Source of the DNA: DASSFG01 sp035550375
Lineage (GTDB): Bacteria; Planctomycetota; Planctomycetia; Pirellulales; JAICIG01
Direction of reading: 5' to 3'
DNA: 64,000 nt
Assembly: GCA_035550375.1 (NCBI GenBank)
Contig: DASZPH010000124.1
Span: 186,001-250,000 of the forward strand
Positions 13,404-22,900 of the stretch are shown one piece after another (the stretch's first letter is position 1; each line of letters opens with the position of its first letter). Below the pieces are notes generated by a model, which saw only the letters and a program-made list of their open reading frames with translations, had not been told where the DNA came from and searched no databases. The translations under genes were made by a program, and so were the position numbers.

Positions 13404-13606
13404 ACCTCAAGTTCGACGTCCTTTGTTTGGACCTGATGAGGGACGGGCAACTCTTCGTCGGACATCATCATACGGTACGCGTCACGGATGTTGTCTTCCA
13501 GCTCATCGAGGCTCTCTCCCTGGCTAAAAACGCCGGGGACTTCCTTGAGGCGCCCCACATACCAGCCGTTGTCGATCCAATACTCGAGCGAAAATGAGCG
13601 GCGCAT
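13400..13606 (-). CDS. hicB: HicB-type antitoxin
   Basis: A 68-residue HicB antitoxin with the partial RNase H-like fold: RSFSLEYWIDNGWYVGRLKE, then VPGVFSQGESLDELEDNIRD. No C-terminal DNA-binding helix is present, as in the short HicB class, so autoregulation by this protein alone is doubtful. The start at MRRSFSLEY is chosen because the fold begins there; an upstream ATG at 13651 adds 15 unrelated residues. It is the first cistron of the hicBA pair. Confidence 0.87.
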   Translation of the reverse strand: MRRSFSLEYWIDNGWYVGRLKEVPGVFSQGESLDELEDNIRDAYRMMMSDEELPVPHQVQTKDVELEV

Positions 13607-13664
13607 GGCTCTCGTCCAAGACAACGTGCATCCTAGCCCCGGATGATTCACCGTCCCACACTAC

Positions 13665-13703
13665 CCCAAAGTGTCAGCGCGGAGCACGACGGAACTCCGT
13701 TGC
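13665..13703 (+). repeat. Interspersed repeat, family A copy 3 (degenerate)
   Basis: CCCAAAGTGTCAGCGCGGAG followed by CACGACGGAACTCCGTTGC is a diverged version of the 11601 copy. It lies in the 293-bp gap between hicB and the beta-propeller gene. Confidence 0.45.
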
Positions 13704-13873
13704 ATTATAGCTGGAATTGAGCGGCTTGGGGATCGATCGTCAGAAGCTTTGCGTGGCTACAAACGCGGCGGGACGCCGCGTCTGCGGGCGGCGTCGCGTT
13801 CGCGGCGCGGCTGATTTATATTGGAGGGGCCGAAAGAAGCACCCCAACAGCCCACGACCAGGAAACCCTCACC

Positions 13874-13893
13874 CGGCACGCTCATGCGTGCCG
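13874..13893 (+). promoter_or_regulatory. Hairpin immediately before the beta-propeller start codon
   Basis: CGGCACGC (13874-13881) and GCGTGCCG (13886-13893) form a perfect 8-bp stem with loop TCAT. It ends 6 bases before the ATG at 13900, in the place where a ribosome binding site would normally lie. No Shine-Dalgarno is seen between the hairpin and the ATG. A translational control role is inference. Confidence 0.4.
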
Positions 13894-13899
13894 CTCGCC

Positions 13900-14982
13900 A
13901 TGCGAATCCCCACCCTACTTTGCGCGTTGATCTTGCTGGCCGCCCGACCGGCTGCCGCTGAAGAATCCAAAAAATCCCCCACCCCCCCAGCCCCCGAGCA
14001 AGAATCGTCCCTCGAGTCGCGCTATCTGTCGAATATCCGGCAGGTCACCGACGGTTTTGTGAAGGCGGGAGAGGGCTACTTCTCGCCAGACCAGAAGACG
14101 ATCATCTATCAGGCCGTGACGGCCGACTATCCCTTTTACCAGATTTATACCCAGCCCTTCGCCGGCGGGCGGCCGCGGTTGGTGAGCACGGGCCGGGGAC
14201 GAACAACCTGCAGCTATTTTTCCCCCGACGGCCGCCACATTGTTTATGCCTCCAGCCACCTCGATCCGCACCTCGACCAGACCGAGTCCGATGAGCGGAA
14301 GCGTCAGGCCGAGGATGCCGCCAGCGGCAGGCGGAGGCGATACGACTGGGTGTTCGATCCGTACATGGACATCTTCCGGGCCGACGCCGATGGCGGCAAC
14401 CTGGTGCAGCTCACCGACGCTCCTGGCTACGATGCCGAAGGGGCCTATTCGCCCGACGGCAAGCAAATCGCCTTTTGCAGCACGCGCGACGGCGATCCCG
14501 ACATTTATCTGATGGATGCCGACGGCTCGAACGTGCGGCAGATCACCAACGAGCCGGGCTACGACGGCGGGCCGTTCATCTCGCCCGACGGCCGGTGGAT
14601 CGTCTACCGCACCGATCGCAAGCAGAAGGAGATGCTGCAGATCCATTGCATCGGCATCGACGGCAAGAACGACGTGGCCCTGACCGACAACGTCGGCGTC
14701 AACTGGGCCCCGTATTGGCACCCGACCAACCCGTTCATCATCTGGGCCGGCGCCGACCACTCCGATCCCACCAAGCGGCCGAATTACGATCTTTGGATCA
14801 TGCGGTACGAACTCCGCGACGGCAAAATCAAAGGAGGAGAAGCACGCCGCGTGACCGATCACCCGTCGGCCGACGTGCTTCCCGTGTTTTCGCCCGACGG
14901 CAAACGCCTGATGTGGACGAGCAATCGGACGAGCGATAATTCGAGCCAGCTCTGGACGGCCGAGCTTAAGCTGGAAGAATAG
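13900..14982 (+). CDS. Secreted TolB-like beta-propeller (PD40/WD40-like) protein
   Basis: A 360-residue protein with a signal peptide (MRIPTLLCALILLAARPAAA, cleavage likely after residue 20) and at least five PD40 blades, recognised by the repeated SPDG/SPDQ turn: GYFSPDQKTIIYQ, SYFSPDGRHIVYAS, AYSPDGKQIAFCS, FISPDGRWIVYRT and VFSPDGKRLMWTS. The DIYLMDADGSNVRQIT segment is typical of TolB and DPP-IV-type propellers. No protease or amidohydrolase domain is attached. It probably acts in the periplasm as a binding scaffold. The start is the ATG that opens the signal peptide; the longer open frame upstream lacks one. DUF1501 follows 72 bp downstream on the same strand. Confidence 0.85.
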   Translation: MRIPTLLCALILLAARPAAAEESKKSPTPPAPEQESSLESRYLSNIRQVTDGFVKAGEGYFSPDQKTIIYQAVTADYPFYQIYTQPFAGGRPRLVSTGRGRTTCSYFSPDGRHIVYASSHLDPHLDQTESDERKRQAEDAASGRRRRYDWVFDPYMDIFRADADGGNLVQLTDAPGYDAEGAYSPDGKQIAFCSTRDGDPDIYLMDADGSNVRQITNEPGYDGGPFISPDGRWIVYRTDRKQKEMLQIHCIGIDGKNDVALTDNVGVNWAPYWHPTNPFIIWAGADHSDPTKRPNYDLWIMRYELRDGKIKGGEARRVTDHPSADVLPVFSPDGKRLMWTSNRTSDNSSQLWTAELKLEE

Positions 14983-15054
14983 TAGCTTCGACGCTCCGCG
15001 GAGCGCCGGGCCGACCCGGTGCCGGGGCCAGCGTCATAGCAAGAGCAGGAATCA

Positions 15055-16512
15055 ATGGCACACAACTCGTTTTGCGGGCGAACTCGGCGCGAGTTTTTTT
15101 GGGAGGCCGGCGCCGGTTTTACGTCGGTGGCCCTCGCCGGATTGCTGTCGCGAGACGGCTTCTTTGGCGGCTCGCAGGCGACTGCGGCCGAAGCAGCCCG
15201 CCAGGCCAATCCGCTGGCCGCCAAGCCGCCCCACTTCGCGTCCAAGGCCACGAGCGTGATCTTTCTCTTCATGTACGGCGGCCCTAGCCACGTTGACACG
15301 TTCGATTACAAGCCCGATCTCTTCAAGCTCGACGGCAAGACGATTCCGGTGAAGACCAAGGGGCGTGGTGGAGAGAAGAACGAGGGCCGCGTCGTCGGCC
15401 CCAAATGGACATTCAAGCAATACGGCGAGTCGGGGCAGTGGGTTTCGGAACTGTTTCCGCATCTATCCCAATGCGTCGACAAGATTGCCTTCCTCAAGTC
15501 GATGCAGGCCGATTCCCCCATCCACGGCTCGGCCATGCTGCAGATGAATTCGGGCAAGATTCTCAGCGGCAGTCCGGCTCTCGGCTCCTGGGTCAACTAT
15601 GGCCTGGGGAGCGTGAACGAGAACCTGCCCGGCTTCGTGGTGATGCTCGATCCGAGCGGCGGACCGATCAGCGGCGCGAAGAACTGGTCGAGCGGCTACA
15701 TGCCCGCCACCTACCAGGGCACCGTGTTGCGCTCCAAGGGCGCGCCGATCCTGGATCTCGACTCGCCGGAGGGGATGAGCCGGCCGCTGGAACGACGGCT
15801 GCTCGACGCCTTGCGCGTTGAAAACGAGGCCCACTTCGCAGAGCGGGCCGACAACAGCGATTTGGCCGCGCGCATCGCGAGCTACGAATTGGCCTACAAG
15901 ATGCAAGAGCACGCTCCTGAGGCGATCGACGTCGACCAGGAGACGGAAGCCACGCACAAACTCTACGGGCTCGACAACCCGCGCACGCTCGACTTCGGCC
16001 GGCGCTGCCTCTTGGCGCGGCGGCTGGTGGAGCGCGGCGTGCGCTTCATTCAGCTCTATTCCGGCGGCAACCACAGCGACTCGAACTGGGACGCGCACGG
16101 CGACCTGGTGAAGAACCACGAGTTCCATGCCGGCAACACCGACCAGCCGATCGCGGGGCTGATCGCCGACCTGGCCCAGCGCGGCCTGCTCGACAGCACC
16201 CTGATCGTCTGGGGCGGCGAGTTCGGCCGCCAGCCCACGGCGGAATACGCCGAGGGAACCGGCCGCGACCATAATTCCTACGGCTTCACTATGTGGATGG
16301 CCGGGGGCGGGATCAAAGGGGGTCAGAGCGTCGGCACGACCGATGAGCTCGGCTCGGCCGCTGTCGAAAGCCCGTTCCATGTAAAGCACCTGCACGCCAC
16401 TATCCTGCACCAGATGGGAATCGATCCCAACCGGCTCTCTTATTTCCACGGCGGGCTCGATCAAAAGCTGGTGGGGGTCGAGCCGGTCGAGCCGATTCGC
16501 CAGATCATCTAG
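15055..16512 (+). CDS. DUF1501 family protein, Tat-exported
   Basis: A 485-residue member of DUF1501, a planctomycete-enriched family within the alkaline phosphatase/sulfatase-like superfamily. A twin-arginine leader begins CGRTRREFFWEAGAGF, followed by a short hydrophobic stretch. Family landmarks include FLFMYGGPSHVDTFDYKPDL near residue 65, RLVERGVRFIQLYSGG, NWDAHGDL and IVWGGEFGRQPTAE with GRDHNSYGFTMWMAGGG. The last contains the Asp-His pair expected at the metal site. A good Shine-Dalgarno (AGGA) precedes the ATG. In planctomycetes DUF1501 genes usually follow a DUF1549/DUF1553 partner; none is here. The function of the family is not established. Confidence 0.93.
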   Translation: MAHNSFCGRTRREFFWEAGAGFTSVALAGLLSRDGFFGGSQATAAEAARQANPLAAKPPHFASKATSVIFLFMYGGPSHVDTFDYKPDLFKLDGKTIPVKTKGRGGEKNEGRVVGPKWTFKQYGESGQWVSELFPHLSQCVDKIAFLKSMQADSPIHGSAMLQMNSGKILSGSPALGSWVNYGLGSVNENLPGFVVMLDPSGGPISGAKNWSSGYMPATYQGTVLRSKGAPILDLDSPEGMSRPLERRLLDALRVENEAHFAERADNSDLAARIASYELAYKMQEHAPEAIDVDQETEATHKLYGLDNPRTLDFGRRCLLARRLVERGVRFIQLYSGGNHSDSNWDAHGDLVKNHEFHAGNTDQPIAGLIADLAQRGLLDSTLIVWGGEFGRQPTAEYAEGTGRDHNSYGFTMWMAGGGIKGGQSVGTTDELGSAAVESPFHVKHLHATILHQMGIDPNRLSYFHGGLDQKLVGVEPVEPIRQII

Positions 16513-16801
16513 TGGATGATTGGTGTCGGGGCTGTCTGCCTGCGAGCCTTCTAAGCGTTGCGGGTCGTTTTTCACGCAACTCTTCGCGCCCGCTTACGAC
16601 AATAGCGGTTGGTGGGATCATGCGCGTCTCAAAATACGGCAGCCGCCGATGAACCGATCCCGCTGAGAATAGAACTCTTTTCGACCGTGGAGCCCCGACC
16701 TAGAATGGCATTTTTGTAGTGAAGCAGCTCGCGCCGCGACAGGCGAGGTGCCTGCGACAGGCCCTGGCCCGGATTGTTCGTCGGTCGACACAAATCGCGA
16801 A

Positions 16802-16841
16802 GCGTAAGCGAGGGGCTCTGAGCGACTTACCTCGCTTACGC
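16802..16841. repeat. Palindromic interspersed repeat, family A copy 4
   Basis: GCGTAAGCGAGG (16802-16813) and CCTCGCTTACGC (16830-16841) form a perfect 12-bp inverted repeat around a 16-base loop. The arms continue imperfectly outward as GCGAA/TGCGG. The first arm is the same GAAGCGTAAGCGAGG-like module seen at 27117. Confidence 0.7.
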
Positions 16842-16902
16842 TGCGGATTTAGCGCTAGCGTGTTGGGTCAGAAGCACCGTGCGCCGCAACGGGTCGGCCG
16901 TT

Positions 16903-16917
16903 GAATGATCCGGCTAG
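16903..16917 (+). repeat. Family B element GAATGATCCGGCTAG, copy 1
   Basis: The sequence GAATGATCCGGCTAG recurs with small changes at 27182, 42797 and 63868. This copy contains the upstream candidate ATG (16905) of the giant kinase. That is one reason to prefer the next in-frame ATG as the true start. Confidence 0.65.
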
Positions 16918-16955
16918 GAGAACGGGGCTCGGCGCTCACAACGACAGAGTGCGAG

Positions 16956-19900
16956 ATGGGACGCGAATACAAAGCCGGTGAAGAGCCCATACCAGGCTAT
17001 CGTCTGGCGAAGTTCATCGGACGCGGGGGGTTCGGGGAGGTGTGGCGGGCCGTCGGCCCCGGCGGCACGGAAGTCGCCCTGAAAATGATTGCGCTTGATC
17101 GCAAGCAGGGAATGAAGGAGTTCAAATCCCTGCGCCTGGTAAAGCGCATCCACCATCCCAACCTCGTTCCGATTCTAGCCTTCTGGCTGGTCGACGCCGA
17201 CGGCGTCCCCCTGGACGACGAAAGCATCGACCTGCTCGGCTCGAATTTGCTCGACGGTCGGCAGCCCAGCACGGCCACCGCCACGATGCAGTTCAACGCG
17301 GCCCGCGCTGAGCAGTTGATCATCGCCATGGGTCTGGGTGAGAAGAACCTGCTCGACGTGCTCAAGGAGTACCAAGTCAAGGGGCTGGCCGGCATTCCGC
17401 TGGAAGAGCTGCTCGACTACATGGAGGGTTCGGCTCGCGCGATCGATTTTCTCAACACCCCCCGCCACAACCTGGGCGGTCCGCAACCGGTCGCCATTCA
17501 GCACTGCGACATCAAGCCGCAGAACATCATGCTGGTGGGCGACGCCGTGCAGGTCTGCGATTTCGGTCTGGCCCGTTCGCTGAGCGACGTGCGCAGTACG
17601 TCGGTGGCGGCTTCCATCGCCTACGGCGCCCCGGAGCTGTTCTGGGAAAACAAGCCCACCCACGCCACCGACCAGTATTCGCTGGCCATCACCTATTACG
17701 AGTTGCGCACCGGGCATCTCCCCTTCGGCCCGGACTCAGCCGCCATCGAAGTGATGCAGGCCCACCGCGACGGCAAGCTCGACCTGCACTATCTGAACGA
17801 CTCCGAACGGGCCGTGATCAAGCGGGCCACCGATCCTTCGCCTTCGGGCCGTTTTGAGCGGACGATCGACATGGTGCGGGCCTTGCAGCGGGCCGCGCAC
17901 GGGGGCTTGCGGGCCTTCGAGGGACCGTCTCGCACCCCGTCCGTCGGCATGCGTTCCTCATTCGTCCAAACCGGGCGGGAAATCGTGCCCGGCTACACGC
18001 TGCTGGAGCACCTCTTCCATCCCGACGCGCGAACCGACGTCTGGTCGTGCAGCGCCGCCGGCGGCAATCCGCAGTCGATGTGGCTTTACGAGGTAACCTC
18101 CGGCGCCGTCGACCGCGAGGCGCTGAAACTTATCCAGGAGATCGTCGACCAGCCGCGTTTGGCGCGGCTGTCGCGCTGGTGGTTGCTCGGCTCCTCCGGT
18201 CAGGACATCACCAACGAAGCGGGCGAGGCCGGCGGGCCGGGCCAGACCCTGGCCATCGCCAGCGAACTGACTCGTACGAATCTGGCGCACCGCGTCGAAG
18301 AATGCCGGCAGTTGCGCGGCATCGGCATTCCGGTCGACGAGTTGTTGGCCTACGTGCAGCAGGTGGCCGAGGGGATCGACGCCCTCAACGACCCGACCCA
18401 CGCGCAGGGCTCACGTCGCGTGTCGCTGATTCACACCGATTTGCGGCCGGCCAACCTGCTCGTTTTCGGCAACGCCGTGAAGGTCGGCAACTTCGCGTGG
18501 TGTCGCACCCTCGACGGCGACGAGGCCGAGGTGGCGGGGATGCCGCCGCGAACGGCCAGGCCCACCATGCCGCCGGAGCTGGCGGCCGGTCGCATCCACC
18601 GCCGCAGCGACCAGTATTCGCTGGCCGCCAGCTACGTACAGATGCGCACAGGAAACCTGCTCCTGGAGTCGGGGCTGCCGACCGGCGCCGCCAGCGGGGC
18701 CTTGGCCGGCTCGTCGCTCGATATGTCCAATCTCTCGGAAGCCGAGAGCGAGGTCGTGCAACGCGCGATGCACGCCGATCCGCGTGAGCGGTATCCTTCC
18801 TGCCGCAAGCTGGCGGCCGAGTTGGCGCTGGCCGCGAAGAAAGTGCCCGTAGCAGCCGGCCAGCCGGCGTACCCGGTGTCGAGGGCTGCCCCGGCGGCGT
18901 CGGTCGCCAGCCACACGATGATGCCGGGCGATCTGCTCGCCACGCGTCCGCTGGCGTCGTCGGCGACCCCGGTTCTCGGCCCGGCCGACACCAGTCCCGA
19001 CGTTCGCAAGACACTTGAAGAAGAACGAGCGCTGGCTTCGAGACGTCGTTCTCGCGGGCCGGCTCTGTTGGCGACGGCGGTCCTGGTTCTGGCGGCCGCC
19101 GCAGCCGGGTTATTTACCGGGAAACAAACCGAGACGGAAGTCGACGGCCTGATCGAGGCGGGCCAATACAAATCGGCCCTCGAGGCCATCAACTCCCCCT
19201 TCTGGCGCCGCTGGCGGAGCGACCCGGTGGCGCTACGCGATCGCGTCGTCTCCAGCGCCCGCGATAAAGCAGTCGACGCCGCGAAGGAGGGGGAGATCCG
19301 CACCGCGCTCGATATTCAGGCGCAACTGAAAGACGAGCTTAAGGGCAAAGAAAGAGACGAGTTTCGCGAGCACATATTCGGCAAGGCGATCGAGTACGCC
19401 ACGGAGAACTTCAAGCAAGACAAGTACAAAGACGCGCACGGCATTTACGCCCGGTTGGACGAAATCGCGCCGGACAGCAGGCCGGTCGCCGAACTGGGCA
19501 AGAATCTATGGCAGAGTTGGGCGGAGCGGATCGCGGCGCTCGCAGATTCGCAGAATTTTGGAAAGGCTGCCGAGATTTTCCAGCAACTCGAGTCGCCCGG
19601 CGACGACCAGGCGGCCCCGGGCGACGAGTCGACGATCGTCGACGTGAAGAAAAAGATCATTGCCGCCGGCATCAAGGCCATGACCGAGGCCAAGGACCAG
19701 AAGGGCACGGTCAAGGCGCTCGACGCCGCCGAACAATTCAAGCAGGTCAGATCGTTCGCCAACGAAACGGGCCTTTCCCAGGCGATCAGCGAGCTCATCG
19801 TGCAAGCGATCGGGACGGCCCAGTCGGACCTGGACGACCAGCGGATCGACGATGCCAAGGCCATCCACCGGCCTTTGGCGCGGCTCGACCGAACGAACAC

Positions 19901-22900
19901 GCAGGTGCGACAGTTGGGTCAGCAGATCCTGGACAGCGAGCTGGCGAAGGCCCGATCGCGGCTGGAAGAGAACAACTGGGCGGCGGCCCTCGCCGAATAC
20001 GGGCGCGTGCGCGACGAGTGGCCCAAGGAAGACGAGCGGGCCAAGGATACGTTCGAACAGCTCCAAGGCGAAATCGTCAAAGCGGGCCGGCGCGAATTTG
20101 ACGAGGTGCTCGTCGGCAAGAAACCCGACGACCTGAAAAGGGCCGGAGAGATCTGCGATGAGCTCGCCATGTCGTTCCCGGACAACTTCATCGTCAAGGC
20201 GATGAAGGACGACGTGAAGAGCATGACAGCGGGCGCCGCGGGTCACGCTGCCTTGACTCCCGAACAGTTGGTCTTGCGCTTGCTCAACCAGGCCGAGCAG
20301 AACATTCGGCTGCGCGTTTTGGAAGACGCCGCGAAAAATCTGGCCGACGCCGACGAGAAGATCGACGCCGAGTTCCCGACGCGAGACGACTTGCGGCGCC
20401 GCGCGGCGCTCGACCACGCCTATTTGTCGTGGGAAAATAAGGACTGGGACGACGCCGAGACCTGGCTCAACCAGGTCAAAGCGGCCGACTTCGCCGGCGC
20501 TGAGGACGGCCGGCTGACGCAATACTATCTGTTGCGGGCGCTCGTCCCCGCGCGTTACGACGGCGGCGCCCTGCCCGAAAAGGCCGACCTCGACGCGCTT
20601 TCGCGGGCCGTAGACGAGTTGCGGCACAGCGACGCGAAATGGGACGAGAGCGCCGACCGGTTGCTTGCCAGTGGCGTGAAGGAGCTCTGCCGTGAACTGG
20701 GGCTTCAGGTCGTCGGTTTGATCGGCAGCTCGGATCCGAAGCAGCAAACCCTCGGCAAGTTGGTGCGGGACCGGATCGACAAAACCTATTGGCCCGAGAA
20801 CGCCGAGACGCTGATTGCCGTAAGCAACACGATTGGCTTGCTGAAATCGCCGGATGCGGCGTCCCGCGACATCCAGAAGAGCCTCGATGAGTGGGACTCT
20901 GCCCACAGTCCCATCCCTGATGCCTTGCTGCCGCGCCTGGCCGAGGCATTGGCCCGTTGGGGGCACGAGAGTAAGGAGCCTGAAGCCGCGGAGAAGGCGA
21001 TCGCCTGGATCCGTTCGTTGAAGCAGACCGAGGACGTCCGCCGCGTCTTGGTCGGGCTGGCGGTCGCCCAGATCGAGCGCGCCGCGTCGTTACCGGACGT
21101 CGACTGGAAGCAGCTTGCGGCCCGCTGCCGCAACGCCAACGACGACATGGTCGCCGCAGGCGCGCGCGAACACGGCGCCTTGGTCAGGGCCTGCCTGGCC
21201 GAATGCCTGTCGGAAGTGGCACTCGCTTCGTCTTCGCCGGTTCCGGTTGAAGCGCAAACCGAGATCGACGCGGCGCTCAAGCTGCCCGCTTCACCTGAAG
21301 AGCGTCCCTACCTCGATTACGTCACTTTCCGAATCAGCCAGGCGACTGGGCGCACGATTGGAGGCAAGGACCGCACCGCCCTTGCCGACAGCCTCTGTGA
21401 AGCGGCCACGTCGTCGGTCCCAGCCCTAGCCAACCCCTGGCGTCAAGCCCGCGCCGCCGAGCTTTTGTCCGGCGCGGCGGAGAGCCTGGTCGACGTCGAC
21501 GCGAGCGAAGACCCCCTCCTGCCGCCGTCGTTCGGTGACAACAAGCAAAACGCCGAGCACGCTTACCGCTGGCTGACGGCAGCCAAAACACTCGCCGGCG
21601 CCCCAGAGAAAGGGCTCGGCGCCGAAGCGAGTCTCGTGCTGGCCATCGCTGCGGCGGAGAAAACCGAGCCCGACCATTCGCTGGCCAATTCGTTGCTCGA
21701 CAAACTGAGCCAAGGGCCGGCTCCGGCGCCCAAGGTGCTGCTCATCTCGGCGCGTTCGCTTGAAAAGAGCGCTCCTGAAGAGGCCGTGCGCCGATATGCA
21801 GACGCCTTGCAAGCGGCCCTCAAGCTCGGCACGGCCGCCAACGAGGCGCTGTACGATCGCATCGTCTCGCCTGCCACGCGCGTCGTCGAGTCGTTGGACG
21901 AGAAACAACGGGCGGCCGTCGGCCCTCAGGCGGCGCTGCTCTACGCGAACAAGGGAAGGCTCATCCGGCTCGACGCGGCCGTCGATTCCAAGGTGTTCGA
22001 GGAGACGCAAACCTCCGGGGCAGACGCGGTGTTCGACGCCTACGACAAGGCGATCCGGCTCGACCCGAATGTCCCCGATTACTTCATTCAGAGAGGCACC
22101 GCCCGCTATAACACGACCACGGCGCATAACAGTCTCGAAGCGCTAAAGCGCGACGACATCGCGCCGGCCCGCGAGCTCCTTGGCGGAAAGGAGACGCCGG
22201 GGCTTTACGGACTGACGGGCGTGGCCAATCTGCTCGAAGCGCGTGCGGTCCAGCCCATCAACCGCGCGGCGCGCCTCGAGTTCTACAAAAAGGCCGTAGC
22301 CGACGCGGCCAAGGCGGTCGACGACTCCGAGGCGCAGAGCGAAGACTACCCGCAATTCCTGCTCTTGCACAGCATGGCCTGCCTGGAACTCGCCAATTTT
22401 ACGACCGATTCCGACAAGGCCATCCGAGGCTATCTGGATAGCGCTGTCGGTTCGGCCAGAAAGGCGATCGCCGACGGGCGCGGGGCCCACCCTGAGTTCG
22501 CCTATCAGGCCCTCGGCAACGCGGAGGAAGACTACGGTCTCTTGCTGAAAGACTACGACGGCTATCGCCGCGCCGTGCAGGATTTCGACGATGCGCGCCT
22601 CAAGGCCCTGGACAATCTCTCGCCGACGGACGAGGCGCTCATCTGCCTCGGCCGAGTCCGCTACCGGCTGGGCACGTGCGGCGCCGAACCCGCGGCGGCC
22701 AGCGAGGTGCTGCTGGCCAGTGGCCTGGCCGACTTGCAAGCGGCCATCGATTCCAACCGGCTCCCGCCGGCTCGAGTCGCAGAGGCCTGGTGGTGGCAGT
22801 CGCAGATCCACTCCGCCCGAATGCAGGTCGAATCCCGAAAGGCGACCGAACAGGCCGCCGCCAGCGGTTGCTTGCAGGAATGTCTGCGGCGCGTCGATCC

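Larger units (their letters stand above)
16513..16955. other. Intergenic region with repeats upstream of the giant kinase
   Basis: About 440 bp without a supported gene. It holds a family A palindromic repeat (16802-16841) and a family B element (16903-16917). A short plus-strand reading (16719-16904) is Arg-rich and lies across the repeats, so it is not called. The promoter of the giant kinase must lie here, but I cannot point to a convincing -35/-10 pair. Confidence 0.5.

Noticed and set aside
15055..16512. DUF1501 as half of a DUF1549/DUF1553 pair
   Set aside because: The upstream gene is a beta-propeller with a signal peptide and the downstream gene is a kinase; no DUF1549/1553 or cytochrome-type partner is present.
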